64,000 nt of DNA, taken from positions 310,001 to 374,000 of the forward strand of contig NZ_LJAK01000001.1 in the NCBI RefSeq assembly GCF_001420005.1, given 5' to 3'. The stretch is from Loktanella sp. 3ANDIMAR09. GTDB taxonomy: Bacteria; Pseudomonadota; Alphaproteobacteria; Rhodobacterales; Rhodobacteraceae. Position numbers and translations under genes: made by a program. Under the pieces are notes generated by a model. It saw nothing but the letters and a program-made list of their open reading frames with translations. It was not told the DNA's origin and did no database searches. Positions within the stretch are counted from its first letter, which is position 1. The number at the start of each line of letters is the position of its first letter. Shown piece by piece: positions 44,552 through 54,719 of this stretch.

Positions 44552-45031
44552 TCAGACGGTGCTGTTGGCCCCGATGAACCACGCGTCCTTGTCCAGCGTG
44601 CGGCTGATTTCAACAAACAAATCCTCGGTGTCGCCATCGCCTGCCTCTTCGGCGGCCGATGCTGCGGCGCGGATCTGTTCACCGACGCTCAGAAAACGGG
44701 ATTTCAGTTCTGCTACGTGGTCTTTCAGGTCCGTCAGTTCGACCGGATATGCCGTCATCTTGGCCTTGTCGGCTGCGACCTCCAGCGTGCCGCGGGCATA
44801 TCCGCCCAGGATCACGGTGCGCTCTGCGATGGTGTCGATGCCGTCGCGCAGACGTGCGGCAACATCGTCCAGCAATTCGTGCACGCCGATGAAACCCGGA
44901 CCCTTTAGGTTCCAGTGGGCCTGCTTGACCGCCATGTTCAGCGCCTGCATCTCGACCAGGTTGTCGTTCAGAATGTTGATGACTTTTTCACGGGTCTGGC
45001 CGTCAAGGCCTGCGACAAATGCTTCTGGCAT
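44552..45031 (-). CDS. dps: Dps family DNA-protecting ferritin
   Basis: A 159-residue Dps (DNA-binding protein from starved cells) forming dodecamers that oxidise and store iron. The intersubunit ferroxidase ligands are seen in VKQAHWNLKGPGFIGVHELLDDVAARLRDGIDTIAERTVILGG (His, His, Asp, Glu). The C-terminal DLFVEISRTLDKDAWFIGAN is typical. The N-terminus is short, so DNA binding by a basic tail is not evident. The usual oxidative-stress regulation (OxyR/Fur) cannot be confirmed from the upstream 187 bp. Confidence 0.94.
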   Translation of the reverse strand: MPEAFVAGLDGQTREKVINILNDNLVEMQALNMAVKQAHWNLKGPGFIGVHELLDDVAARLRDGIDTIAERTVILGGYARGTLEVAADKAKMTAYPVELTDLKDHVAELKSRFLSVGEQIRAAASAAEEAGDGDTEDLFVEISRTLDKDAWFIGANSTV

Positions 45032-45218
45032 GTCATGCTCCTAAATTGAGTTTTGCGGCGATGCCGCCGTTGACCACTCAATGCGCGGCCCCCGCCGCTG
45101 GTTCCATGTCGCGGATAAACGCTGACGGGGTGGCGCTATCGCATGTCAGACCCGATATGGTTTCCAACAGTGAGACCGCGACCTATGTCGTGGGCCAAGT
45201 CGAATAAAGGTTAAGACC

Positions 45219-45821
45219 ATGAACAGACGCACGCTTCTTTTGTCCGCGACCGCGGCCGCCTTGGTGGGAACGGGGGCACAGGCGCAGCAGCTCTCGCTGG
45301 CCCAGGTGTCGGCCTATCTGAACCAGCTGACCACAGCCACGGGCGGTTTCACGCAGATCAACGGCGACGGCACACTGTCGACCGGACAGATCTATATCAA
45401 GCGGCCGGGCCGCATCCGGTTTGAATACAACGCACCCGACAACAGCCTGGTCATGGCGGGCGGCGGGTCCGTCGCCATCTTTGATCCGCGGTCCAACGGA
45501 CCCGCGGAACGCTATCCGCTGAACCAGACGCCGCTGTCGATCATCCTGGCCGACAACGTTGATCTGGGGCGGGCCCGCATGGTGACCGGGCATACCTCGG
45601 ACGGGACGACCACGACGATTACGGCGCAGGATCCCGACAACCCGCAATACGGCAACATCCAGATGGTATTCACCGCCAATCCGGTCGAGTTGCGCCAGTG
45701 GGTCGTCACGGACGAAGTGGGTGAAACCACGACCGTGATCCTGAACGATTTGCGTCCCGGTGCCGCGATTTCCGATCGCCAGTTCAACATCATCGCGGAA
45801 AACAACGCGCGCGGTAACTGA
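45219..45821 (+). CDS. lolA: Outer-membrane lipoprotein carrier LolA
   Basis: A 200-residue periplasmic chaperone that ferries lipoproteins from LolCDE to the outer membrane. A signal peptide with a twin-Arg start (MNRRTLLLSATAAALVGTGAQA) is followed by the unclosed barrel: LTTATGGFTQINGDGTLSTGQIYIKRPGRIRFEYNAP is the diagnostic stretch, then QMVFTANPVELRQWVVTDEVGETTTVILNDLRPG. AAAGG lies before ATG 45219. In many relatives ftsK is next to lolA; here the allantoinase gene lies between them. Confidence 0.93.
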   Translation: MNRRTLLLSATAAALVGTGAQAQQLSLAQVSAYLNQLTTATGGFTQINGDGTLSTGQIYIKRPGRIRFEYNAPDNSLVMAGGGSVAIFDPRSNGPAERYPLNQTPLSIILADNVDLGRARMVTGHTSDGTTTTITAQDPDNPQYGNIQMVFTANPVELRQWVVTDEVGETTTVILNDLRPGAAISDRQFNIIAENNARGN

Positions 45822-45827
45822 TCTGCC

Positions 45828-45861
45828 CTTGCCCCGGTGCGCGGCTGCGTCCCGGGGCAAG
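45828..45861 (+). terminator. Hairpin after lolA
   Basis: A perfect 10-bp stem, CTTGCCCCGG (45828-45837) with CCGGGGCAAG (45852-45861), seven nt beyond the lolA stop. There is no U-tract, so termination is likely but not certain. Confidence 0.5.
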
Positions 45862-45935
45862 CTGCGCGGATTTCTGTTTGCTTCGGTGTGCGGCGTGGCA
45901 GAGTATGAAATGCCGCCCCTGAGGAAAGACCGCAG

Positions 45936-47339
45936 ATGACCTACCCCCGCGACATGATCGGCTATGGTGCCCGGACACCCGACCCCAAATGGCCGAACGG
46001 GTCCAAAATCGCCGTTCAGATCGTCGTCAACTACGAAGAAGGCGGCGAAAACAACATTCTGCACGGCGATCCTGCATCAGAGGCATTCCTGTCGGAAATT
46101 CCCGGTGCGGTGCCTTGGCCCGGGCAGCGACACTGGAACATGGAAACGATTTACGAATACGGCGCGCGTGCCGGATTCTGGCGGCTGCATCGCCTGCTGC
46201 ATGACACGCCGGTGACCGTGTTCGGGGTTGCGACCGCCCTGGCCCGCGGGCCGGAACAGGTGGCCGCCATGCAGGCCTCTGGCTGGGAAATCGCGAGCCA
46301 CGGGCTCAAGTGGATTGAATACAAGGATACCCACGAGGATACGGAACGCACGCATATACAGCGTGCCGTCCGCCTGCATACCGAAGTGACCGGCGAACGT
46401 CCGCGCGGCTTCTATCAGGGCCGTGCCTCGATGAATTCCATGCGTCTGGCCGCCGAAGAGGGGTTCGACTATCTCGCCGACAGCTATGCCGATGATCTTC
46501 CGTTCTGGCAGACCTTTGGCGGCAAGGATCATCTGGTCGTGCCCTATACGCTGGACGCCAACGACATGCGGTTTTCGACCCCCAACGGGTTCAATGCGGG
46601 CGATCAGTTCTTTGACTATCTCAGGGCCAGCTTTGACGCGCTCTATCGCGAAGGTGTCGAAGGCGCGCCCAAGATGATGTCGATTGGCCTGCATTGCCGG
46701 TTGGCGGGGCGTCCGGGCCGGATCGAGGCGTTGCGCAAGTTCATGGATCATGCGCGAAGCCACGATGGCGTCTGGTTCGCGACCCGCGCACAGATCGCCG
46801 ATCACTGGCGTGCGCATCACCCCGCACCAACCGGGTTGCGTCCATCGCAGATGGATCAGGCCGCATTCGTCGCCAAATTCGGTGGGGTCTACGAACATTC
46901 CCCGTGGGTCGCCGAAGAGGCGTTCAAGCTGGAACGTAGCCCGGCCCATGATACGCCCGTGGGGCTGGCCAACCTGATGGCCCGCGCGTTCCGCCGCGCG
47001 ACGCCCGAAGCAAGGCTGGACGTGCTGCGTGCACACCCGGACCTTGCCGGTAAACTGGCGGCGGCCAAACGCCTGACCGCAGACAGCACGTCGGAACAGG
47101 CATCGGCGGGGCTGGATGCGCTGACCGACGCCGAACGGTCGCTGTTTCAACGCGCCAACGAGGCCTACACCAAGAAATACGGTTTTCCGTTCATCATTGC
47201 GGTGCGCGACAATACCAAGGACACGATCCTCGATGCCTTTGAGACACGTCTGAACAACACCAAAGAGCAGGAATTCGTGACCGCTTGCGAACAGGTGAAC
47301 AGGATCGCCGCACTGCGCTTGCAGCAAATCCTGGGCTGA
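45936..47339 (+). CDS. puuE: Bifunctional allantoinase (PuuE-type) / OHCU decarboxylase
   Basis: A 467-residue fusion. Residues 1-300 are a polysaccharide-deacetylase-fold allantoinase (PuuE, metal-independent type): MIGYGARTPDPKWPNGSKIAVQIVVNYEEGGE at the start, WEIASHGLKWIEY and the PRGFYQGRASMNSMRL region. Residues about 310-467 are 2-oxo-4-hydroxy-4-carboxy-5-ureidoimidazoline decarboxylase, with VAKFGGVYEHSPWVAEEA, AHPDLAGKLA and the TKKYGFPFIIAVRDNTKD motif. The two act in ureide breakdown from uric acid to allantoate. Such fusions are known in Rhodobacterales. No other purine-degradation gene is in this window. Confidence 0.95.
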   Translation: MTYPRDMIGYGARTPDPKWPNGSKIAVQIVVNYEEGGENNILHGDPASEAFLSEIPGAVPWPGQRHWNMETIYEYGARAGFWRLHRLLHDTPVTVFGVATALARGPEQVAAMQASGWEIASHGLKWIEYKDTHEDTERTHIQRAVRLHTEVTGERPRGFYQGRASMNSMRLAAEEGFDYLADSYADDLPFWQTFGGKDHLVVPYTLDANDMRFSTPNGFNAGDQFFDYLRASFDALYREGVEGAPKMMSIGLHCRLAGRPGRIEALRKFMDHARSHDGVWFATRAQIADHWRAHHPAPTGLRPSQMDQAAFVAKFGGVYEHSPWVAEEAFKLERSPAHDTPVGLANLMARAFRRATPEARLDVLRAHPDLAGKLAAAKRLTADSTSEQASAGLDALTDAERSLFQRANEAYTKKYGFPFIIAVRDNTKDTILDAFETRLNNTKEQEFVTACEQVNRIAALRLQQILG

Positions 47340-47344
47340 CAGCA

Positions 47345-47379
47345 ATGTCCCCGCGCATCTGCCTGATGCGCGGGGACAT
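47345..47379. terminator. 15-bp perfect inverted repeat between convergent puuE and ftsK
   Basis: 47345-47359 pairs with 47365-47379 without mismatch around TGCCT. It starts six nt after the puuE stop and ends 31 nt before the ftsK stop. There is no U-tract on either strand, but the stem is very stable and could end both transcripts. Confidence 0.55.
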
Positions 47380-47409
47380 GTGTCTCTGAACCTATGAACA
47401 GGGTCTATT

Positions 47410-50358
47410 CTAGTGCTGCTCTGGCACGAGGATTTCGCGCTTGCCGACGTGGTTTGCCGCGCTGACCACACCTTCGTCTTCCATCTGCTCGACCAGTCGG
47501 GCGGCCTTGTTGTAGCCGATCGCCAGCTTGCGCTGGATGTAGCTGGTCGAACACTTGCGGTCCTTGATGACGATGGCCACGGCCGTGTCATAGAGCGCGT
47601 TTTCAGCGTCAGATCCGTCGCCCAGACCCAGCACCAGATCAATGCTGCTTTCCGTGTCCTCTGACGGACCTTCGACCACGCCTGACATGTATTCGGGCGG
47701 ACCGAACGATTTGAGGTAATTGACGATTTCCTCGACCTCTTCGTCCGAACAGAACGGGCCGTGGACGCGCGTTACCTTGGAGCCGCCCGCCATATACAGC
47801 ATGTCGCCCATGCCCAGCAGTTGTTCGGCACCCATTTCACCCAGGATGGTGCGGCTGTCGATTTTCGACGTGACCTGAAAGGAAATCCGGGTCGGAAAGT
47901 TGGCCTTGATCGTGCCGGTGATGACATCGACCGACGGCCGCTGTGTCGCCATGATCAGGTGGATCCCAGAGGCACGCGCCATCTGCGCCAGACGCTGGAT
48001 GCAGGCCTCGATTTCTTTGCCCGCGACCATCATCAGGTCAGCCATCTCGTCCACAACGACGACGATATAGGGCAGGACCTCTGGTTTGAATTCATCGGTT
48101 TCGAACACGGGTTCACCGGTCTCGTCATCGAAACCTGTCTGCACGGTGCGGCTGAACATTTCGTCCTTGGCCAGCGCCTCGCGGACGCGCCCGTTATAGC
48201 CGTCGATGTTGCGCACGCCCATTTTCGACATCTTGCGATAGCGTTCCTCCATCTCGCCCACGACCCATTTCAGAGCCACAACAGCCTTTTTAGGGTCTGT
48301 TACGACGGGCGACAGCAGATGTGGGATGCCGTCATAGACGCTCAGTTCCAGCATCTTGGGGTCGATCATGATCATCCGGCATTCCTCTGGCGACAGCTTG
48401 TACAGCAGCGACAGGATCATGGTGTTGATGGCCACGGATTTACCCGAACCGGTCGTCCCTGCGATCAGCAGGTGGGGCATCTTGGCAAGGTTTGCGACAA
48501 TGGGCTGACCGCCGATATCCTTGCCCAGGGCCAGCGGCAGTTTCATCGCACTGTCGCCAAAATCACGGGCGGACAGGATTTCGCGCAAGACCACCTTTTC
48601 GCGGTTCTCGTTGGGCAGTTCGATGCCGATCACGGTGCGGCCGGGCACGGTCGACACGCGGGCAGAGAGGGCGGACATGCTGCGCGCAATGTCGTCGGCC
48701 AGACCGATGACGCGGCTGGCCTTGAGCCCCGGTGCTGGTTCCAGTTCGTACATGGTGACGACGGGGCCGGGGCGGACGCTGACGATCTCGCCCTTGACGC
48801 CGTAATCATCCAGCACGTTTTCCAGCATGCGGGCGTTTTCCTCCAGTGCTTCATCGGACAGCACATGGCGCTGCACACCTGCGGGGTCGGCCAGCAGGTT
48901 CAGTGGCGGCATCTCGTAGGCGGCGAACTTGTCCTCGAACGCCAGTTCGGGCTGCGCCTCGGCGCGGGCCTGCTTGGACGGGACGACCTTGCGGCTGAGT
49001 TCGTGCTGCACGACGGCGCGACGCGGCTCTGCGGGGTTTGCGCGCGGCGCGTTCGGGTCAAACAGCGGTTGGGCGACCAGCGGTGCGGCCTCTTCGCGGG
49101 GCAGGGGGCTGCGCTGATAGACGGCCGGGGCCTCTGGTTCGACGAGCGTGTCGTCCTCCTCCTCCTCCTCGGTCAGCGTGAAGGCGTCCATGTCAGGTTC
49201 GGATTGTGTCAGAGGCGGCACCTTTGGCAGAACAAGCGCCTTTGGGCGGCGGCCCTGGGTCAGGGACGGCTCGATCCGTACGCCAGTGACCTCGGGCGAG
49301 ACGACAGGCGCGGGCGGCATGGTGCGGGCGCGTACTGCGTCTGAAATGCGGCTGCTGATCCGGTCCTGCGGCGGGCTGTCGATGTCACCGTCAAAGGTGG
49401 TTTCGATCATCTCGGGCTCTGGTGCCTTGCGTCGCAATAGAGACCCTAGTCCAGGCATCTTGCGCGAAGGCTGCGGCACCGGTTCTGGCGCATGCATGGC
49501 GTCGCCCGTCAGTGGCGGTTCGGCCCGCGTGCCGTCAGCGCGGATGATGGGCGGCATCTTGCGGCTGGTGGCGTGACCGGGGTTGGCGCGCACTGCGGCA
49601 ATGGCGCGGGCGCGCGCATCGTCCTGTGCGGGGGCCTGTGCTGCGCGTTCCTCGCGGCGGGCGGCCATGTTGCTGCGGGCGGCCCCCGCTGCCTGGGCCG
49701 CGCGATGAGTGCCGGTGTTCAAAAGCCGCAGAGCCGTATCATACAGCATCACCGTGCCCAGCATGACAAAGCGCAGGCCATGGCGGATTTCGACCCGCGT
49801 GAACCCCAGTGCAAAGGCAAGCAGCGCCACGGTTGCGACTGCCAACAGCAGGGTCAGGACCTTGATCGAAAACGCGGCACTGACAGGCAGGATCGTCAGC
49901 ACCATGCCCAGAACGGTATCGCCCAACAGACCGCCCAGACCGAAATTCGGCGGCCAATTCGCGCCCGGTGTCAGTGTGGCCGCATAGAGAGACGCGACGA
50001 CAATCACGATCGGTGCAAAAACCACCCGTGCGCCGGCGCGATCGGACCCCGAATGCAGCATGAACCGCACACCCCAGGCCAAGAGCGTCATCGGCAGCGC
50101 CCAGATGCCCAGACCCACGATCATCATGACCGGTGCTGCAATCGCCGCACCGGGTGCGCCCAGCCAATTGCTGACCGGGGCCTGTGTGGCAGAAATCCAT
50201 GACGGATCATCAGGGGAATAACTGAACAGCATCGCGGCGGTCAGCAGGCCCAGAACGATCAGACCCAATCCCAGCAATTCCTTGCCACGACGTTCAAGAA
50301 CGGCCTGGGTTTCACTGTCCAGAAGGGGGTCGCGTTGCCGGGTCTGGTAGGATGCCAT
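47410..50358 (-). CDS. ftsK: DNA translocase FtsK
   Basis: A 982-residue FtsK. About four to five membrane spans lie in the first 220 residues ([20 protein letters not shown] onward), then a Pro/Arg/Glu-rich linker to about 490 with an acidic EEEEEDD run, the motor with Walker [11 protein letters not shown] near residue 636 and Walker [14 protein letters not shown], and a C-terminal gamma winged helix ([31 protein letters not shown]) that reads KOPS sites. It couples division to chromosome dimer resolution at dif. ATG 50358 has AGGA upstream. It follows the aminotransferase gene by 11 nt and is probably in its operon. Confidence 0.97.
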   Translation of the reverse strand: MASYQTRQRDPLLDSETQAVLERRGKELLGLGLIVLGLLTAAMLFSYSPDDPSWISATQAPVSNWLGAPGAAIAAPVMMIVGLGIWALPMTLLAWGVRFMLHSGSDRAGARVVFAPIVIVVASLYAATLTPGANWPPNFGLGGLLGDTVLGMVLTILPVSAAFSIKVLTLLLAVATVALLAFALGFTRVEIRHGLRFVMLGTVMLYDTALRLLNTGTHRAAQAAGAARSNMAARREERAAQAPAQDDARARAIAAVRANPGHATSRKMPPIIRADGTRAEPPLTGDAMHAPEPVPQPSRKMPGLGSLLRRKAPEPEMIETTFDGDIDSPPQDRISSRISDAVRARTMPPAPVVSPEVTGVRIEPSLTQGRRPKALVLPKVPPLTQSEPDMDAFTLTEEEEEDDTLVEPEAPAVYQRSPLPREEAAPLVAQPLFDPNAPRANPAEPRRAVVQHELSRKVVPSKQARAEAQPELAFEDKFAAYEMPPLNLLADPAGVQRHVLSDEALEENARMLENVLDDYGVKGEIVSVRPGPVVTMYELEPAPGLKASRVIGLADDIARSMSALSARVSTVPGRTVIGIELPNENREKVVLREILSARDFGDSAMKLPLALGKDIGGQPIVANLAKMPHLLIAGTTGSGKSVAINTMILSLLYKLSPEECRMIMIDPKMLELSVYDGIPHLLSPVVTDPKKAVVALKWVVGEMEERYRKMSKMGVRNIDGYNGRVREALAKDEMFSRTVQTGFDDETGEPVFETDEFKPEVLPYIVVVVDEMADLMMVAGKEIEACIQRLAQMARASGIHLIMATQRPSVDVITGTIKANFPTRISFQVTSKIDSRTILGEMGAEQLLGMGDMLYMAGGSKVTRVHGPFCSDEEVEEIVNYLKSFGPPEYMSGVVEGPSEDTESSIDLVLGLGDGSDAENALYDTAVAIVIKDRKCSTSYIQRKLAIGYNKAARLVEQMEDEGVVSAANHVGKREILVPEQH

Positions 50359-50369
50359 TCGTTTCGTCC

Positions 50370-51548
50370 TCACTGGTTTAGGCAGTCGCGCAGACGGGTC
50401 AGGCCTGTGGCGACTTCGGTCTTGGGGCCGCACAGGGCGACCCGGATGTAGGGTGCACCGGGATTTCCGGTGGCTGTATCGCGGCTGAGATAGGCCCCGG
50501 GCAGCGTGCGCACGCCGGTGGTCTGCCACAGGTGCAGCGCGGCCTGTTCGCCGTCCGCAACGGGTAGCCACAGGAAAAACCCCGCGGGCGGGCTGACGTA
50601 GCCGGGCACATGTCCCAGGATCTCGTCGGCCACGGCGAATTTTTCAGCATAGAGCGCGCGGCTGGCGATCACGTGGTCCTCGTCGTCCCAGACAAGAGCC
50701 GAAACCGCCTGAATAGGGCCTGGAAGCGGGGCGCCGGCATAGGCGCGCAGCGCGCGGATACGGGCGATGTTGCCGGGGCCAGACGCGCAGAACCCCGACC
50801 GCAATCCTGCAAGGTTCGAGCGTTTCGACAGCGAATGGAAAATGACGACCCGGTCGGGGTCTGCACCCATGTCGCGGGCGATTTCCAGCGCGCCGGGGGG
50901 CGGCGTGTCGCGGTAAATCTCGGAATAGCATTCGTCGGCAAAGATGATGAAATCATGCTTCTCCGCCAGCGCAATCAGATCGCGCCAGTAATCGCCACTG
51001 GCCACGGCACCCTGCGGGTTGGCAGGCGAACAGACATAGGCGATGGCCGTGCGATCGAGGATGTCCGCGTCGATTGCGGCAAAATCCGGCAGGTGCCCGG
51101 TGTCAGAGGTCGCGGGCACATAAACAGGCTCTGCACCCGTGCTGAGAGCCGCAACAGCGTAGACCTGATAGAACGGGTTGGGGGTCAGGACGACCGGGCG
51201 CTGGCCGTTCTTGGTTTCGGGGCACAATGCCATCGCGGCGTTGTACAGACCCTCGCGCGTGCCATTCAGCGCCATGATTTCGGGGGCGGTGACGGTCACG
51301 CCGTAGCGGCGGTTCAGCCAGCGGCTGATCGCGTCCAGCAGAACGGGTGTGCCGTCGTTGTTGGGATACTTGGCAAAGCTTGCCATTTCAGCGGCCAGCG
51401 CATCGGGCAGAAATGCGGGAAAGGCGTGCTGCGGCTCGCCGATGGTCATGTTGATCGGTGTGTCGCCCGGCTGGACGGCATCAAGCAGCCCACGCAAACG
51501 GGGCCACGTCGCAACCGGAAGGTCTGCAAACCGCATCGGGGGTTTCAT
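50370..51548 (-). CDS. Class I/II aminotransferase (DapC-like)
   Basis: A 392-residue PLP enzyme. Seen: [66 protein letters not shown] and the PLP lysine Lys242 in [17 protein letters not shown]; the C-terminal Arg for substrate carboxylate is in YIRVALCG. This matches the proteobacterial group often named N-succinyldiaminopimelate aminotransferase (DapC), but the substrate is uncertain. ATG 51548 follows AGAGG seven nt upstream. It lies between amidase and ftsK on the minus strand, the order seen in Rhodobacteraceae. Confidence 0.9.
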   Translation of the reverse strand: MKPPMRFADLPVATWPRLRGLLDAVQPGDTPINMTIGEPQHAFPAFLPDALAAEMASFAKYPNNDGTPVLLDAISRWLNRRYGVTVTAPEIMALNGTREGLYNAAMALCPETKNGQRPVVLTPNPFYQVYAVAALSTGAEPVYVPATSDTGHLPDFAAIDADILDRTAIAYVCSPANPQGAVASGDYWRDLIALAEKHDFIIFADECYSEIYRDTPPPGALEIARDMGADPDRVVIFHSLSKRSNLAGLRSGFCASGPGNIARIRALRAYAGAPLPGPIQAVSALVWDDEDHVIASRALYAEKFAVADEILGHVPGYVSPPAGFFLWLPVADGEQAALHLWQTTGVRTLPGAYLSRDTATGNPGAPYIRVALCGPKTEVATGLTRLRDCLNQ

Positions 51549-51657
51549 GTTACTGCCTCTCATGCGGGATCATGGCGTCCCGCTTATCAGCAGGTTAGCC
51601 GCCTGCAATGCCCGCTGTCCAGCGGCCGCAAAGGGCTTTGGGCTGGGATTGTGTCTT

Positions 51658-52983
51658 TTAGGCCAGCGCCAGTTCCGCAGCGCGGGCAACCCGCAACAAT
51701 GCATCATCGCGGCCCTTTTGGCCGCACAGCATGATCCCGCAGGATTTGGTTGCGGTCGGCAATGTCACGGCAGGCAGGTCCATCAGGTTGGCGATGCGTG
51801 TGTTGCGCAGCGCGGCAAGGTTCTGAACCTTGTAATAGTCGTTGTCAGCCATCAGGCGTGCGACCTCTGGCGGCAGGATCGAAGCTGTCGGCATCAGCAG
51901 CGCATCATAGGGTGCGGCAGCGGTGGCGAATGCAGTGCGAATGTCGCGCAGGCGGGTCCAGTTGGAAATATAGTCGGCTGCCGTCACATCGCGCCCGGCG
52001 GTAACGCGTTCCTCGATCTGGCCGAACATCACGCCGGGGTGGCCGGTGATCAAGTCCCGCCACCACGCCCATGCGTCCGCCGTGTAGAGAGGTCCGGCAA
52101 AACCAAAGGCCTCTTCCAGCGGGGCGAATTTCAGGTGCGAAACGGTCGCACCGGCGCGTTTCAGATCACGGACCGCCGCGTCAAAGGCTGTGCGCGTTTC
52201 GGGGGCCAGGTCGTGCATCGCAACCGTATCCAGAATGGCAAGGTTCAGATCGCGGCGTGGTGCGGTCAGATCCGGTGCGCGCGCGCCTTCGAGTGCTGCA
52301 ACCAGCAGGGCCGCGTCGGTGACCGACCGGCAAAGCGGCCCGATGGTGTCGAACGTCAGGCACAACGGGACGGTGCCGTCCAACGGCAGACGGCCATGGG
52401 TAGTCTTGAACCCCGTCAGATCGTTCCATGCGGCTGGAATGCGGACCGACCCGCCCGTGTCCGACCCGATGGCTGCCGCCGCCAATCCAAAGGCGACCGA
52501 AGCGGCGGCCCCCGAAGACGATCCGCCCGGCACCGCGTCGTGGTTGTTCCGGTTTGGCGGTGTCGCCGTGATCGGGTTGATGCCCAACCCGGAAAACGCG
52601 ATTTCGGACATATGCGTCTTGCCCAGACAGACCAGTCCGGCCGCGGTCGCATTTTCCAGCACATGCGCATCACGCTCCGGCACACGGCCCGCCAGCATGC
52701 GGGTGCCGGCCTCTGTCACGGTTCCGGCGCTGTCGAACAGGTCTTTCCAGCTGACCGGCACCCCATCCAGCGGGCCACGCCGCAGCCCGGATGCGGCCCG
52801 CGCACTGGCGGCTTTGGCCTCGGCGCGCGCGCGGTTCTCGGTCACCGTGGTGTAGATGCGTTTCGCATCGGGGTGTTCCGCGATCGCCTTGAGGAAGACC
52901 TCGCACAAATCGATCGGGTCGATACCGCCTGCTGCAATGGATTTCCCCAAAGCCTCGGCCGTCATCCAGCGCCAGTCATCCAT
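51658..52983 (-). CDS. Amidase (amidase-signature family)
   Basis: A 441-residue hydrolase of the amidase-signature superfamily. The Ser-cisSer-Lys triad is present: Lys80 (VSWKDLFD), Ser155/156 in PGGSSSGAAAS and the nucleophile Ser179 in GSDTGGSVRIPA. It is related to GatA in sequence, but no gatB or gatC is nearby, so a stand-alone amidase acting on an unknown amide is more likely. GGAGG lies five nt before ATG 52983. It is divergent from the UbiH-type gene with 80 bp between and heads amidase-aminotransferase-ftsK. Confidence 0.9.
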   Translation of the reverse strand: MDDWRWMTAEALGKSIAAGGIDPIDLCEVFLKAIAEHPDAKRIYTTVTENRARAEAKAASARAASGLRRGPLDGVPVSWKDLFDSAGTVTEAGTRMLAGRVPERDAHVLENATAAGLVCLGKTHMSEIAFSGLGINPITATPPNRNNHDAVPGGSSSGAAASVAFGLAAAAIGSDTGGSVRIPAAWNDLTGFKTTHGRLPLDGTVPLCLTFDTIGPLCRSVTDAALLVAALEGARAPDLTAPRRDLNLAILDTVAMHDLAPETRTAFDAAVRDLKRAGATVSHLKFAPLEEAFGFAGPLYTADAWAWWRDLITGHPGVMFGQIEERVTAGRDVTAADYISNWTRLRDIRTAFATAAAPYDALLMPTASILPPEVARLMADNDYYKVQNLAALRNTRIANLMDLPAVTLPTATKSCGIMLCGQKGRDDALLRVARAAELALA

Positions 52984-53063
52984 CACAGCCTCCATGCGTT
53001 ACGGTCAGGCTAGCGGTGCGGTGCCGCATGGACAATCCCGCGCGGACGGCCATATCAAGCGGC

Positions 53064-54275
53064 ATGAACAATCAGAATGATATCCTCATCGTGGGCGGTG
53101 GCCTGAATGGCCCGGCGCTGGCCATTGCCTGTGCGCAGGCGGGCCTGCGCGTCACGATCATCGACGCCATGACGCCTGACGTGCATCGGGACCGCGATTT
53201 TGACGGGCGCGCCTATGCGCTGTCGCTGACATCGGTGCGGATGCTGCGCCGATTGGGGCTGTGGGACGCCATCGCGGACAACGCCCAGCCGATGCTGGAC
53301 ATCAAGGTGACGGATGGCCGTGCCGGCGAAGGCGCATCCCCTTGGATGATGCATTTCGACCATGCGGAAATCGAAGAAGGCCCGATGGGCTGGCTGGTCG
53401 AGGATCGTCACCTGCGCCCGGCATTGCTGGACGCAATGGACCGCGACCGGATCACTCATCTGACGGGACGTCGGGTTGTGGCGCAAACGGTCGATGCGGC
53501 CCGTGCCACAGTTACGCTGGACGACGGCGATGTCTTGTCCGCACAGGTCCTGGTGGGGTGTGACGGTCGCAGCAGCGGGACGGCCTCGCGCGCGGGGATC
53601 GGACGCACGGGATGGGACTACGACCAGCTTGCCATGGTCTGCGCCGTGGAACATGAATTGCCGCATGACGGTATCGCGCATCAGTTTTTCATGCCCGGCG
53701 GGCCACTGGCGATCCTGCCGCTGACGGGAAACCGGTCGTCTATCGTCTGGTCCGAGGACGCGACCCGCGCCCGTGCCGCAATGGACCTCGATGATGATGC
53801 GTTCCTCGAGGTGTTGAAACCTGCCTTTGGGTCGTTTCTGGGCGACATCAAGCTGGCGGGCACCCGGTTCACCTATCCGCTGGGCCTGACGATGGCGCAT
53901 AGCCTGATCGCGGCACGTGTGGCGCTGGTCGGTGATGCGGCGCACGGGATTCATCCCATCGCGGGGCAGGGTCTGAACGCCGGTCTGCGCGACGTGGCAG
54001 CCCTGGCGCAGGTTTTGCAGGACGCGCGCCAGCGCGGACAGGATATCGGTAGCCCCACCTCGCTGGAGGCCTACCAGCAGTGGCGCCGGTTCGATACGGT
54101 CAAGCTGTCGTTGGCGACTGACGCATTCAATCGTCTGTTTTCAAACGATAATCCGCTACTGCGTGGGGTGCGCGATCTGGGGATGGGTGTCATCAACGCA
54201 TTGCCCGGCCTGCGGCGTGGTTTCATCCGCGAAGCAGCCGGTCTGAACGGGACGCTGCCGCGATTGATGCGCTGA
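53064..54275 (+). CDS. UbiH/UbiF-family FAD-dependent hydroxylase
   Basis: A 403-residue flavoprotein hydroxylase of the ubiquinone-biosynthesis type. Seen: FAD-binding ILIVGGGLNGPALAIACAQAG, DGRAYALSLTSVRML, the DG motif VLVGCDGRSSGTAS, and the GD motif ARVALVGDAAHGIHPIAGQGLNAGLRD that closes the flavin site. These enzymes add a ring hydroxyl during ubiquinone synthesis; which carbon is hydroxylated cannot be told, since alphaproteobacteria often use UbiL or multi-site enzymes. The chosen ATG 53064 (MNNQND) lacks a strong ribosome site; an upstream ATG at 53016 exists. Confidence 0.92.
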   Translation: MNNQNDILIVGGGLNGPALAIACAQAGLRVTIIDAMTPDVHRDRDFDGRAYALSLTSVRMLRRLGLWDAIADNAQPMLDIKVTDGRAGEGASPWMMHFDHAEIEEGPMGWLVEDRHLRPALLDAMDRDRITHLTGRRVVAQTVDAARATVTLDDGDVLSAQVLVGCDGRSSGTASRAGIGRTGWDYDQLAMVCAVEHELPHDGIAHQFFMPGGPLAILPLTGNRSSIVWSEDATRARAAMDLDDDAFLEVLKPAFGSFLGDIKLAGTRFTYPLGLTMAHSLIAARVALVGDAAHGIHPIAGQGLNAGLRDVAALAQVLQDARQRGQDIGSPTSLEAYQQWRRFDTVKLSLATDAFNRLFSNDNPLLRGVRDLGMGVINALPGLRRGFIREAAGLNGTLPRLMR

Positions 54276-54338
54276 CGCTGGACTTGACCGGCGCTGCGCT
54301 ATGTCCTGTCCAGAGAATAACGCACAGGAGTTTCCACC

Positions 54339-54719
54339 GTGAAAACCGCAAAAGACTATCTCGACGCGGCCAATGCCGTCATTACCCGCATGCCGACCGA
54401 GGACGCGATCAAGGCGCATGCCTCTGACGACGGCGGCATCTGGATCGACGTCCGCGACAGCGGCGACATCGCGAAAACCGGAACGATCAAGGGGGCCAAG
54501 CGGCTGCCGCGCGGTTTCATGGAATTCGCAGCCGATCCCGCGTCCCCCTACCACAAGGATTTCATGCAACCGGACGGGAAATACTACCTTGTCTGTGGTG
54601 CCGGTGGTCAGGCGGCACTGGCAGGCAAGACATTGAAAGAGATGGGATATGCCGACGTGACCAATGTTGGCGGTGTCCCCGACTGGAAAGAGGCCGGCGG
54701 CCCGACCGAAGACGCCTAA
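54339..54719 (+). CDS. Rhodanese-like protein
   Basis: A 126-residue single rhodanese domain. Seen: GGIWIDVRDSGDIAKTGTIKGAKRLPRG, the active-site loop LVCGAGGQAALA with Cys86, and a C-terminal VTNVGGVPDWKEAG. It should transfer sulfane sulfur from thiosulfate or persulfides, but the loop CGAGGQ differs from the canonical CRxGxR, so the substrate may differ. The start is GTG 54339 with ACAGGAG upstream. It is convergent with a TSUP transporter, whose stop overlaps by 4 nt (CTAA), and TSUP transporters often move sulfur compounds. Confidence 0.85.
   Translation: MKTAKDYLDAANAVITRMPTEDAIKAHASDDGGIWIDVRDSGDIAKTGTIKGAKRLPRGFMEFAADPASPYHKDFMQPDGKYYLVCGAGGQAALAGKTLKEMGYADVTNVGGVPDWKEAGGPTEDA

Noticed and set aside
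51658-52983. gatA of the Glu-tRNA amidotransferase
   Set aside because: The amidase signature is shared, but gatB/gatC are absent and length is shorter than typical GatA.
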